From NCBI RefSeq assembly GCF_039975415.1, contig NZ_JBDWHD010000011.1: a stretch of 64,000 bases of DNA. The stretch is one strand, 5' to 3'. Numbering within the stretch: position 1 is the stretch's first letter; the number at the start of each line of letters is the position of its first letter. The position numbers were made by a program, and so were the translations under genes. The notes under the pieces were generated by a model, which did no database searches, was not told the origin of the DNA, and worked only from the letters and a program-made list of their open reading frames with translations. Below are positions 16,779 to 24,082 of the stretch, one piece after another. The DNA comes from Ascidiaceihabitans sp039975415 (GTDB taxonomy: Bacteria > Pseudomonadota > Alphaproteobacteria > Rhodobacterales > Rhodobacteraceae).

Positions 16779-16812
16779 GGCGCGTGAATTCGCGCCCCAT
16801 TTTATTTGGGGC
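16779..16812 (+). other. Two overlapping hairpins in the tRNA leader
   Basis: GGCGCG (16779-16784) pairs with CGCGCC (16791-16796), and GCCCCA (16794-16799) pairs with TGGGGC (16807-16812). The shared bases 16794-16796 make the two stems mutually exclusive. They probably serve precursor processing or shield the leader. Confidence 0.4.
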
Positions 16813-16835
16813 ATGGGTTTCGCAAGGGTAAAAGT

Positions 16836-16910
16836 GGGCGATTAGCTCAGCGGTAGAGCACTTCGTTGACATCGAAGGGGTCACAAGTTCGATCCTTGTA
16901 TCGCCCACCA
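16836..16910 (+). tRNA. tRNA-Val (anticodon GAC)
   Basis: The 75-base cloverleaf is complete. The acceptor stem GGGCGAT pairs with ATCGCCC, the D arm is GCTC/GAGC, and the anticodon stem CTTCG/CGAAG encloses the loop TTGACAT with anticodon GAC. The T arm is ACAAG/CTTGT with TTCGATC, and the 3' ACCA is encoded. GAC reads valine codons GUC and GUU. Confidence 0.97.
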
Positions 16911-17025
16911 TTCTTTCTTGTCAGGCTTCGGTCTGACATCCGACACACCGCCAGACCGCAGGGTTTGGCACAAAATTAACCCGGCGCTGGTTCTCGCGCC
17001 CAGACAGACAGGAAGGATTCGTACC

Positions 17026-17151
17026 ATGAAGGTTCGCAACTCGCTCCGCTCGCTCAAGAACCGGCACCGTGATTGCCGCGTTGTGCGTCGCAAAGGCCGT
17101 GTTTATGTGATCAACAAAACACAGCGCCGGTTCAAAGCGCGCCAAGGTTAA
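17026..17151 (+). CDS. rpmJ: 50S ribosomal protein L36
   Basis: This 41-residue, strongly basic protein reads MKVRNSLRSLKNRHRDCRVV and continues with RRKGRVYVINKTQRRFKARQG. That is the alternative-type L36 common in proteobacteria, and it has only one of the zinc-binding cysteines kept in the classical form. GGAAGG lies eight bases before the ATG. It is a single gene between tRNA-Val and a convergent nitroreductase, ending at a clear terminator. Confidence 0.96.
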   Translation: MKVRNSLRSLKNRHRDCRVVRRKGRVYVINKTQRRFKARQG

Positions 17152-17187
17152 GTCCTTAGCGCTGAACACCACGCTTCAGTATTTTAG

Positions 17188-17217
17188 AAAAAACCGTTCC
17201 TTTTGGGGCGGTTTTTT
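17188..17217 (+). terminator. rpmJ terminator
   Basis: AAAAAACCG (17188-17196) pairs with CGGTTTTTT (17209-17217), with an inner TTCC/GGGG stem. The A and T flanks allow bidirectional use, also serving the convergent nitroreductase gene. Confidence 0.85.
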
Positions 17218-17244
17218 CGTTTCAGGTCCGCGTCCGGTCCGCGC

Positions 17245-18099
17245 TTAATCCAAAGCAAAGCCCCGGGCCCTCACAAACTGCGCAAAATCAGCACGTTCCG
17301 GTTGGCTGTACTGACGCACTTTGTCTTCCGACCACCCATAGGTATCGCTGTGCCCGAACGTCTCCACAAATCGCTGTTGGGCATATGGTTGGCGCTGGGT
17401 CCTGTCGCGGTCATATTTTTCTACGACCTCCTTCACACCGTCTTCACAATAGCGATCTTTGTGCACCGTAACCGCCATCGGCAGGCGCGGTGAAATCTGA
17501 CAAGGCACGGACGGAAACCCAATGGCAAGCCCGGCGAAAGGAAACACATGCTGCGGCAAGTCCAACATATCAGACACCCCCTGCGCCTGATTGCGCACAG
17601 CGCTTATCGGACAACATCCAAGGCCAAGCGCCTCTGCGGCTGTAACGAAAGCACCAAGCGCGATAGCCGCGTCTGTGGCGGCATTGAAAAACGCATCAAG
17701 ATGATCATTGGCAAACGGCACATCCTGCCATTCATGCAACAGTCTTTGGCGGCGATTGTTGCCGCAAAAGACTGCAATCAGCGGGGCCTGTGCCACCCAT
17801 GCCTGCCCTGCCACAAGCTGTGCCAAAGCGGCACGCTTGGTTTGATCCTGAACCAGAACGATGTCGCGCTGTTGCAAATCGCTTTTGGTCGGGGAAGCCA
17901 AAGCTGTCGCACACAGCACCTGCACCATCGCGTCTGGCACCGGTGCATCTACAAAGCTGCGACACGATCCGCGCCCCGCGATGCCGCGCAAAGTCGGAAT
18001 ATCATGTGCTGCATCCACAGCGGGGGCATCACTATACCTGCTTTCCAAAAGCTGCTGCAATGTCGGGACCGATACTGTCGGAGCCTGTGATGATGACAT
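17245..18099 (-). CDS. Nitroreductase family oxidoreductase
   Basis: This 284-residue FMN-dependent oxidoreductase has the family start GRGSCRSFVDAPVPDAMVQV (residues about 43-62, FMN phosphate contacts). The middle segment AATDAAIALGAFVTAAEALGLGCCPI is typical of the dimer core, and FAGLAIGFPS is the usual glycine-rich strand. The C-terminal tail WSEDKVRQYSQPERADFAQFV is longer than in NfsB-like enzymes. The reductant is presumably NAD(P)H; the substrate is unknown. I chose ATG 18099 over a GTG two codons upstream because AAGAGG precedes it at good spacing. It is divergent from the FRD-like operon across an operator-like palindrome. Confidence 0.85.
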   Translation of the reverse strand: MSSSQAPTVSVPTLQQLLESRYSDAPAVDAAHDIPTLRGIAGRGSCRSFVDAPVPDAMVQVLCATALASPTKSDLQQRDIVLVQDQTKRAALAQLVAGQAWVAQAPLIAVFCGNNRRQRLLHEWQDVPFANDHLDAFFNAATDAAIALGAFVTAAEALGLGCCPISAVRNQAQGVSDMLDLPQHVFPFAGLAIGFPSVPCQISPRLPMAVTVHKDRYCEDGVKEVVEKYDRDRTQRQPYAQQRFVETFGHSDTYGWSEDKVRQYSQPERADFAQFVRARGFALD

Positions 18100-18125
18100 G
18101 ATCACCTCTTGATGAGCTGTTTTTT

Positions 18126-18140
18126 GTTAGGGCGCCTAAC
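18126..18140. promoter_or_regulatory. Operator-like dyad between the nitroreductase and FRD-like operons
   Basis: GTTAGG (18126-18131) and CCTAAC (18135-18140) are perfect inverted repeats around GCG, flanked by A/T runs. The dyad lies 27 bases upstream of the nitroreductase start, and 15 bases before a possible promoter TTGTCG-N17-TTTAGT (18156-18184) reading into the FRD-like operon. The cognate regulator is unknown. The LysR gene of the island is about 6 kb away. Confidence 0.45.
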
Positions 18141-18231
18141 GAAAATAGAAAGAAATTGTCGCGTTTATAAAGCGTAACTTTAGTCTACACTGTGCCACAA
18201 AACGAACATCTGTTGAAAGACAAAGCCGCCT

Positions 18232-18981
18232 ATGCCCACCGATCCGCCCTTTGACCATCTAAAAGTCACCATTGACCGTGGGCCAGATGCCAATGGCGCA
18301 CAGACCACATTCAAGGTCCCCGCCTACGAAAATCAAACCGTGCTGGATGTGGTATCTTGGGTTCAGCAAAACGCCGACCCCACCCTAAGCTACCGCTTTG
18401 CCTGCCGTGTGGGTATGTGTGGCAGCTGCGCGATGATGGTAAACGGTGTGCCACGCTGGACGTGTCGCACCCACATTTCAAAGGTTCTGGATGGCAACGC
18501 CGTCACAATCGGCCCCTTGCGCAACCTGCCCGTTATCAAGGATCTGGCTGTGGACATGGACCCGTTTTTTGACAAATGGGTCGCCGCAGAAGGGGTGCAT
18601 CACGGCGCATTGACCCGTGACGATCCCATCGCCCCCATCGACGAAACAGCCCCTGCACGGGTTGAGGCGAACGCAGGTATCGAATGCATCAACTGCTCAG
18701 TCTGTTACGCGGCCTGCGACACGGTGGCAGGCAACCCCGACTACCTTGGCCCCGCCGCCTTGCAGCGTGCATGGACGCTTTTGAACGACGCAAAAGACGA
18801 CGGTCGCGTGGCCATTCTGGACGCCATTTCAGGTACGGGTGGCTGTCACAACTGTCATTCGATGGGGTCCTGCACCACCTATTGCCCCAATGATCTGGAT
18901 CCGATGTCCGCTATCGCGGGGCTGAAACGCGAAACGGCGAAATCCTTTTTCAACACCTTCTTTCTCAAGAAAGACCGTTAG
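18232..18981 (+). CDS. Fumarate reductase/succinate dehydrogenase-like iron-sulfur subunit
   Basis: This 249-residue electron-transfer subunit corresponds to FrdB/SdhB. The [2Fe-2S] ligands are in CRVGMCGSCAMMVNGVPRWTC (residues 58-78). The [4Fe-4S] ligands are in CINCSVCYAACDTVAGN (about 149-160, with the last C in the usual place). The third cluster is in CHNCHSMGSCTTYCPNDLDP, which keeps the usual C-x5-C-x3-C spacing but adds a preceding CxxC. It would pass electrons between the flavoprotein (19680-21437) and the haem/quinone membrane subunits. It is the first gene of the operon and directly abuts the next gene. It differs clearly from standard SdhB, which is not in this window. Confidence 0.88.
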   Translation: MPTDPPFDHLKVTIDRGPDANGAQTTFKVPAYENQTVLDVVSWVQQNADPTLSYRFACRVGMCGSCAMMVNGVPRWTCRTHISKVLDGNAVTIGPLRNLPVIKDLAVDMDPFFDKWVAAEGVHHGALTRDDPIAPIDETAPARVEANAGIECINCSVCYAACDTVAGNPDYLGPAALQRAWTLLNDAKDDGRVAILDAISGTGGCHNCHSMGSCTTYCPNDLDPMSAIAGLKRETAKSFFNTFFLKKDR

Positions 18982-19329
18982 ATGCTGACCCTGCGCCTTT
19001 ACATGCTGCAACGGATCACCGCCCTGTTAATGGCGCCGCTGGTTCTGGGCCATCTGGCTGTGATGATCTACGCCATCCAAGGCGGCGTGTCGGCAGCGGA
19101 AATTCTGGGTCGCACCCAAGGGTCGCTGGCATGGTTCTTGTTTTACGGCACCTTCGTGATCGCCGTGTCCGTACATGGCGCAATCGGGCTGCGAACTGTG
19201 GCGCATGAATGGGGCGGGCTAAAAGGTCCTGTGCTTGAAGGGGTCATGTGGGGCTTTGGTCTTATCCTGTTGTTGCTGGGCGCACGCGCCGTTTGGGCCG
19301 TGACCTTCGCCACAGGTGTCAGCGCATGA
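18982..19329 (+). CDS. FRD/SDH-like membrane anchor subunit (first)
   Basis: This 115-residue hydrophobic protein has three predicted membrane helices (about 10-32, 48-70, 84-108). His residues inside or near the membrane (LGHLAVM near 23, SVHGAIG near 61, TVAHEW near 71) could bind haem b or quinone. It starts at the base after the stop of the iron-sulfur subunit and overlaps the next gene by four bases (ATGA), so its translation is coupled. In position and size it corresponds to FrdC/SdhC-type anchors. The family identity is inferred from context more than from sequence. Confidence 0.78.
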   Translation: MLTLRLYMLQRITALLMAPLVLGHLAVMIYAIQGGVSAAEILGRTQGSLAWFLFYGTFVIAVSVHGAIGLRTVAHEWGGLKGPVLEGVMWGFGLILLLLGARAVWAVTFATGVSA

Positions 19330-19676
19330 GCAAACCCACCATCACATCACGTGCCCACCCATTGTGGTTGGCTTATGTTTTACACCGCCTGTCCGGTATC
19401 GGGCTGGCGCTGTTTCTGCCCCTGCACTTTCTGCTTCTGGGTCAAGCCCTGCACGGGGCCGCCGCGTTGGATGCAGGTTTGCAGTTTTCGGAGATGTTTG
19501 TCTTCAAACTGGCAGAATTCGGGCTGGTGTTCCTGCTCGCGGTGCACTTGTTCGGAGGCCTGCGCCTGATGGCAATGGAATGGTTGCCCTGGACCCCACC
19601 CCAAAAAACACTGGCCGCCTTGGCAACTGCGACATCCTTCGCCGTTGCCTGCCTGTTTTTTATGAAAGCGATCTGA
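19326..19676 (+). CDS. FRD/SDH-like membrane anchor subunit (second)
   Basis: This 116-residue protein has three predicted membrane helices. The segment VLHRLSGIGLALFLPLHFLL (about 19-38) is the characteristic SdhC-like first helix with two His, and LLAVHLFGGLRLMAMEW (about 74-90) gives another membrane His near the cytosolic side. Together with the preceding anchor it would hold the catalytic pair in the membrane and exchange electrons with quinone, probably through haem b. The start overlaps the previous stop by four bases. The longer open frame reaching back to 19248 is in the previous gene's sequence and is rejected. Confidence 0.82.
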   Translation: MSKPTITSRAHPLWLAYVLHRLSGIGLALFLPLHFLLLGQALHGAAALDAGLQFSEMFVFKLAEFGLVFLLAVHLFGGLRLMAMEWLPWTPPQKTLAALATATSFAVACLFFMKAI

Positions 19677-19679
19677 CCC

Positions 19680-21437
19680 ATGCGCGTCTCTGACATTGAA
19701 CGGCACGACACCGACATCCTGATCCTTGGCACGGGCGGCGCGGGCCTTTTCGCGGCCCTTCACGCTGGGCAAACGGCACCGGAAGGCACCAAAATCACCA
19801 TCGCCGTCAAAGGATTGATCGGAAAATGCGGCTGCACGCGCATGGTGCAAGGCGGCTACAACGTTGCCCTTGGTGGCGGCGACACGGTTGAACGACATTT
19901 TATGGATACCATTCAGGGGGGCAAATGGCTGCCCAACCAAGACATGGCATGGCGGCTGTGCGAACAAGCCGTGGTGCGTATCCGCGAATTGGAAAACGAG
20001 GTCGGCTGCTTCTTTGACCGTAATCCAGATGGGTCACTGCACCAAAAGGCCTTTGCAGGCCAAACCGCAGACCGCACCGTGCACAAAGGTGATTTGACGG
20101 GCATCGAAATCATCAACCGTTTGATGGAAAAGGTCCTCGCTTCTGGCGTGGAAAAATTACAGGAACACCGCGCCGTGGGATTGATCCCCACAAAAGACGG
20201 CAGCGCCTTAGCAGGTGTTTTGATGATCGACATGCGCACCGGAAAGTTCCGTTTGGTGCGCGCCAAGACCGTGCTGATGGGCACCGGCGGCGGCCCGACC
20301 ATGTACAAATACCACACGCCTTCCGGCGACAAAACGATGGACGGGCTGGCGATGGCGTTACGCGCGGGCCTGAAACTGCGCGATATGGAAATGGTGCAAT
20401 TCCACCCCACAGGGCTGCTGGCGGGGGATCACACCCGCATGACCGGCACCGTGCTGGAAGAAGGACTACGCGGCGCAGGTGGTCAGCTAATTTCCCATGC
20501 AGGGCAACGGTTTATGTTCGACTTTGATCCCAAAGGTGAACGCGCCACACGCGATGTCGTCAGCCGCGGCATCTACGCGGAAATGCGCAAAAACAACAAT
20601 CCCGACCAAGAGGGCGTGTTCATTTCCATGTCGCATCTGGGGCCGGATTTTGTGCGTCAGAAATTCAAAGGCATGGTAAACCGATGTGCAGATTCAGGTT
20701 TTGATCTGGCCGCAGGCAAGGTCGAGGTCGTGCCAACCGCGCATTATTTCATGGGCGGTGTGGTTGTGGACGTGAACACACGCACGGCCATGGAAGGGCT
20801 TTATGTGGCAGGCGAGGACGCGGGCGGCGCGCATGGGTCAAACCGTTTGGGCGGCAATGGTGTGGCCAATTCCACCGTCTATGGCGGCATCGCAGGCGAC
20901 ACGATGGGGCGTGATATCGTTGGCATGACCCTGCGCGACCCGGATGAGGAAGTATTGGCAGCCGAATTGGAACGCGCCCTCTATCCCCTGACGCAAAAGC
21001 CCGATCTGGTGCTGCCACTGCGCAAACAGCTGCAAGATTTGATGTGGGAAGAGGTCGGCGTAATGCGCACCGAAGCTGGCATGAAACGCGGGTTGGCAGG
21101 CATCACGCAGGTGTCGGACGCGCTTATGGACGTGGGCGTGGACGACAGCAATCTGGCGTTTAACCTGACATGGCACGATTGGCTGAACCTGCGGTCGCTG
21201 TGTGATATTTCCGAAGTCATCACCAAAGCGGGCATCACACGCGAAAACTCACGCGGCGCACATTTCCGCGAAGATTTCCCCGATCCCGGCGCCATGGAAG
21301 ACAGCGATTTTACCGTGGCACAAATGAGTGGCGATGCAGTCCAAGTCACCCGCGAACCCGTTCAATTCACAATCGTTAAACCGGGGGAAACCGTCTTGCC
21401 TGAGGATGCGCCTGAGACTTTGGTGGCAGTACCATGA
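19680..21437 (+). CDS. FRD/SDH-like flavoprotein subunit lacking the covalent-FAD histidine
   Basis: This 585-residue FAD subunit corresponds to SdhA/FrdA. The dinucleotide fold is ILGTGGAGLFAALHAG (residues 14-30). Catalytic and substrate residues are all kept: HPTG at 242-245, RDVVSRG at 291-297 (proton-shuttle Arg296), PTAHYFMGG with His355, and HGSNRLGGNG with Arg389. The FAD-attachment motif SHTxAAQGG is replaced by GCTRMVQGG, so His becomes Cys52. From work on E. coli FrdA, replacing this His removes the covalent flavin bond, leaving fumarate reduction but greatly weakening succinate oxidation. The natural direction or substrate may therefore differ from SDH. The stop overlaps the next start by four bases. 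Confidence 0.88.
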   Translation: MRVSDIERHDTDILILGTGGAGLFAALHAGQTAPEGTKITIAVKGLIGKCGCTRMVQGGYNVALGGGDTVERHFMDTIQGGKWLPNQDMAWRLCEQAVVRIRELENEVGCFFDRNPDGSLHQKAFAGQTADRTVHKGDLTGIEIINRLMEKVLASGVEKLQEHRAVGLIPTKDGSALAGVLMIDMRTGKFRLVRAKTVLMGTGGGPTMYKYHTPSGDKTMDGLAMALRAGLKLRDMEMVQFHPTGLLAGDHTRMTGTVLEEGLRGAGGQLISHAGQRFMFDFDPKGERATRDVVSRGIYAEMRKNNNPDQEGVFISMSHLGPDFVRQKFKGMVNRCADSGFDLAAGKVEVVPTAHYFMGGVVVDVNTRTAMEGLYVAGEDAGGAHGSNRLGGNGVANSTVYGGIAGDTMGRDIVGMTLRDPDEEVLAAELERALYPLTQKPDLVLPLRKQLQDLMWEEVGVMRTEAGMKRGLAGITQVSDALMDVGVDDSNLAFNLTWHDWLNLRSLCDISEVITKAGITRENSRGAHFREDFPDPGAMEDSDFTVAQMSGDAVQVTREPVQFTIVKPGETVLPEDAPETLVAVP

Positions 21438-21727
21438 AGTTATTTACTTTTGTTGTCGATCGAGACGGTGAAACGTATATTTCGCAACAGCGCGAAACAA
21501 CTTACGAACTCGCAGCTTTGGCATTTGTTGAAGAGTCAGTGTCATGCGAGTTTCGCAATCTTCAGGACAATGCAAAGCCAGATTTGTTCGAGCAGATGGT
21601 TGACTATACGCCTATCACCAACACCGAAAACACGTTTTGCGTGAGCTTTGTAGACAACCGCAAAAAGCTTTGGCTCATAACTATTGTCGAAACAGTCCCG
21701 GCACAGGAAAAAGGAAACGGAACGTGA
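21434..21727 (+). CDS. Unrecognised 97-residue protein coupled between the FRD-like and dehydratase genes
   Basis: I do not recognise this protein. It begins MKLFTFVVDRDGETYISQQR, is acidic in the middle (ELAALAFVEESVSCEF), and alternates beta-like segments (FCVSFVDNRKKLWLITIVETV). It has no signal peptide or membrane helix. Its ATG overlaps the flavoprotein stop (ATGA) and its TGA overlaps the GTG start of the next gene, so it is translationally coupled on both sides, which argues that it is a real and needed gene. Codon third positions are visibly more A/T-rich than in its neighbours. Possible roles are an assembly factor for the flavin or iron-sulfur enzymes, or a small subunit; both are guesses. 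Confidence 0.75.
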   Translation: MKLFTFVVDRDGETYISQQRETTYELAALAFVEESVSCEFRNLQDNAKPDLFEQMVDYTPITNTENTFCVSFVDNRKKLWLITIVETVPAQEKGNGT

Positions 21728-22680
21728 TCCCTATCGACCTCATCCAATCCACCGCCGAAACCCTCATGGACAAGGCCGCGATTGAGATCCCTCAGGACTA
21801 CCTTGATGGGTTGAAACAAGCTGCCAAGACCGAAGATGGCGACCTGTCGTCCTTTGTTCTCAAGGCTATGTTGGAGAACTATGAGGCCGCCAAGGAAGAC
21901 CGCCGCGCGATGTGCGGCGACACGGGCGTGCCGCGCTGGTTTGTGAAGATGGGCAATGAGGCACAGGTCGAGGGCGGCATGGTAGCACTTGAAGCCGCCC
22001 TGCGCCGCGCCACCGCCAATGCCACCAACGGCGTGCCTTTGCGCCCCAATCGCGTACATCCTTTGTGGCGCACGGATCACAACAACAACGTTGGCATCGG
22101 CGCGCCCGAAATCGAATACGGGTTTGAGCCGGAAGGCGCGTGGATTGATCTGGTCACCGTGCACAAAGGCGGGCTTTTTGGCAGTGATTACAGGATGCTA
22201 TTTCCTAGCGACGGCATTCAAGGCATCAAACGGTTTTACCTTGATAGCCTGATGGCTTTCGGCAAACGCGGCCTTGCCTGCCAGCCTGCGATCATCGGCA
22301 TCGGGCTTGGCGGATCAAAAGACATTTGCATGACTTTGGGAAAACGCGCCTCAACGTTGCGCATCGTCGGCAGCCGCAACAGCGATCCCGAAATCGCCAA
22401 GATGGAGGACGAGTTCAAAGAACTTGGCAACTCTATCGGTATGGGGGCTATGGGCTTTGTTGGCAAAAACATGGTGATCGATTGCAACATCGAGGTCGGC
22501 TATTGCCACACGGGCGGGATGCCGATGTCTGTGCATGCTTTCTGCCTGTCATCGCGCCGCGCCGTGGCCCGCATTCACGCAGACGGACGGATCGAACATC
22601 GCACTGACCCCGATTGGTTCACACCTTATCAACGGCGCGAAACCGTCGATTGGGAACCCCTGCAGGAGGCCGCGGAATGA
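21724..22680 (+). CDS. Class I fumarase/L(+)-tartrate dehydratase-type alpha subunit
   Basis: This 318-residue subunit belongs to the iron-sulfur hydro-lyases that interconvert hydroxy-dicarboxylates and unsaturated or keto acids. It has three Cys in the expected cluster positions: CGDTGVPRWFV (near residue 60), GSKDICMTLGKRA (near 203) and NIEVGYCHTGGMPMSVHAFC (near 258). The two-gene arrangement with a separate beta subunit is as in TtdA/TtdB, not the fused FumA. The start is GTG 21724, with AAAGGAAACG upstream, overlapping the previous stop; an earlier Met would overlap the preceding gene. The substrate could be fumarate, a substituted fumarate or tartrate. Confidence 0.87.
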   Translation: MIPIDLIQSTAETLMDKAAIEIPQDYLDGLKQAAKTEDGDLSSFVLKAMLENYEAAKEDRRAMCGDTGVPRWFVKMGNEAQVEGGMVALEAALRRATANATNGVPLRPNRVHPLWRTDHNNNVGIGAPEIEYGFEPEGAWIDLVTVHKGGLFGSDYRMLFPSDGIQGIKRFYLDSLMAFGKRGLACQPAIIGIGLGGSKDICMTLGKRASTLRIVGSRNSDPEIAKMEDEFKELGNSIGMGAMGFVGKNMVIDCNIEVGYCHTGGMPMSVHAFCLSSRRAVARIHADGRIEHRTDPDWFTPYQRRETVDWEPLQEAAE

Positions 22681-23342
22681 GCTTGCGCGAGGTTGAACTG
22701 TCCACCACCCCCACAGACGCCGCCATCGCGGACCTGCGCCTTGGTGATATCGTGTACCTGACGGGGCTGATGTATACCGCGCGCGAAGGGGTCTATATGC
22801 GCGCACTTGAGGAAAAAGCCAACATTCCCATGGAATTACCAAGCCAGTCGGCGGCAAACTTCCATTGCTCTCCTGCGGCACGGATCAACGCGGATGGCAG
22901 TTTTGACATGGGGGCAGTCACGGCAACCGCGTCTTTCCGTTTTGCCAAATGGTTGCCTGAATGGATGGCCAAAACGGGCGCAAAACTGATCGTCGGCAAA
23001 GGGGGCATGACCTCAAAGGACTATAAGGACTACTTCGTGCCCAATGGTGCTGTGTATCTGTCCACCGTGGGTTACGGTACAGGCGCGTTGCTAGGGCGCG
23101 GCGTCGAAAACGTAGAAGCCGTGCACTGGAACGAAGAACTGGGCATCGCGCAAGCCATGTGGGTCATAAAATGCAACCGCATGGGGCCTTTTATCGTTGC
23201 GTCTGACATGAACGGCGATTGCCTGTTTGAACGTGAAAACGCAAAAATCGCACATAATGTGGAACGGATCTATGAAGGCACACGCCCTGCAACCCTGAAA
23301 CGGTATGGTGAAAGCGACGACCGCACGGATGAAGTGATCTAA
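22677..23342 (+). CDS. Class I fumarase/L(+)-tartrate dehydratase-type beta subunit
   Basis: This 221-residue protein is the C-terminal (swivel) part of the class I fumarase family. It has the segments LRLGDIVYLTGLMYTAREGVYMR (near residue 20), HCSPAARIN and KGGMTSKDY (about 105-113), and ends in an acidic tail. Its ATG overlaps the stop of the alpha subunit by four bases, so the two are made in equal amounts as expected for a heteromeric enzyme. Its stop codon overlaps, by four bases, the stop of the convergent TauE/SafE gene, leaving no room for a terminator between them. Confidence 0.87.
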   Translation: MSLREVELSTTPTDAAIADLRLGDIVYLTGLMYTAREGVYMRALEEKANIPMELPSQSAANFHCSPAARINADGSFDMGAVTATASFRFAKWLPEWMAKTGAKLIVGKGGMTSKDYKDYFVPNGAVYLSTVGYGTGALLGRGVENVEAVHWNEELGIAQAMWVIKCNRMGPFIVASDMNGDCLFERENAKIAHNVERIYEGTRPATLKRYGESDDRTDEVI

Positions 23343-24082
23343 AGCACTTCGCTGACCATAATGCCTATCCCCATCAACAAGGTCAGCCCGATCAAAAGCC
23401 GCCGAAATGCGATGTCGCTCAGCCTGCGAAACACCATGATGCCCACTTGCGCCGCAATCAATCCGCAAGGAACCGTAACCATCAACGCTTGAAACGCGAC
23501 TGCATCGTAGGCCCCTTTGAAGGCCAAAAGCGTGACCGTGGTGCACAGCGTGGCCATGTTATAGGGCTGCAAAACGGCCCGCATTTCCGACTTTGTCCAA
23601 GGGCGCAAAGACAACCACATGGACGGGATCGCCCCCGATACGGACGCAGCCCCGCCCAAGACCCCACCAATAAACCCCACAGCTGCATCCAACAGCGGCG
23701 TTTTGCGTGAGAACGCGGGCAAAGCGGCCCGAAAAGTGAAATATCCACCATACACAATCAACAAAGTGGCAATCGCGATGCGCAGCAAGCTTGCGTTGAT
23801 CAGCCCCAACAACAGCAACCCCAACGGCACGCCCACAAGTCCTGGAACAACATAACGCAACAAGCGGCGCGGCTCATTGAAAATCTGCGCCCGCACAATC
23901 CAAAGGCCCTGTATCCCAGCAAGCACCGCCATAAAGGCGACAACAGCAACGGCCGTTATCGGCTCTAGCACAAACAGATAAAAGCCCAGCGCGAACAAGG
24001 CCGTGCCGGTCCCTGCAAGACCATTGATAAACCCGCCCGCGACGGCCCCAAGCACCAGATAAAGCAGAAGATCAAAATTCAT
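23339..24082 (-). CDS. TauE/SafE family membrane permease
   Basis: This 247-residue protein has about eight hydrophobic helices and the two GG-rich family repeats, VLGAVAGGFINGLAGTGTAL near residue 10 and AAVGFIGGVLGGAASVSGAIP near residue 140. TauE/SafE proteins export or import small anions such as sulfite, sulfoacetate or organic acids. It overlaps the end of the LysR gene by four bases and is thus in its operon. That suggests the permease serves the same pathway, for example by expelling or taking up a related anion. The substrate is not readable. Confidence 0.87.
   Translation of the reverse strand: MNFDLLLYLVLGAVAGGFINGLAGTGTALFALGFYLFVLEPITAVAVVAFMAVLAGIQGLWIVRAQIFNEPRRLLRYVVPGLVGVPLGLLLLGLINASLLRIAIATLLIVYGGYFTFRAALPAFSRKTPLLDAAVGFIGGVLGGAASVSGAIPSMWLSLRPWTKSEMRAVLQPYNMATLCTTVTLLAFKGAYDAVAFQALMVTVPCGLIAAQVGIMVFRRLSDIAFRRLLIGLTLLMGIGIMVSEVL

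Noticed and set aside
18232..21437. Housekeeping succinate dehydrogenase (sdhCDAB)
   Set aside because: The gene order, the changed flavin motif and the coupling to dehydratase genes do not fit the standard sdh operon; it is called FRD/SDH-like instead.
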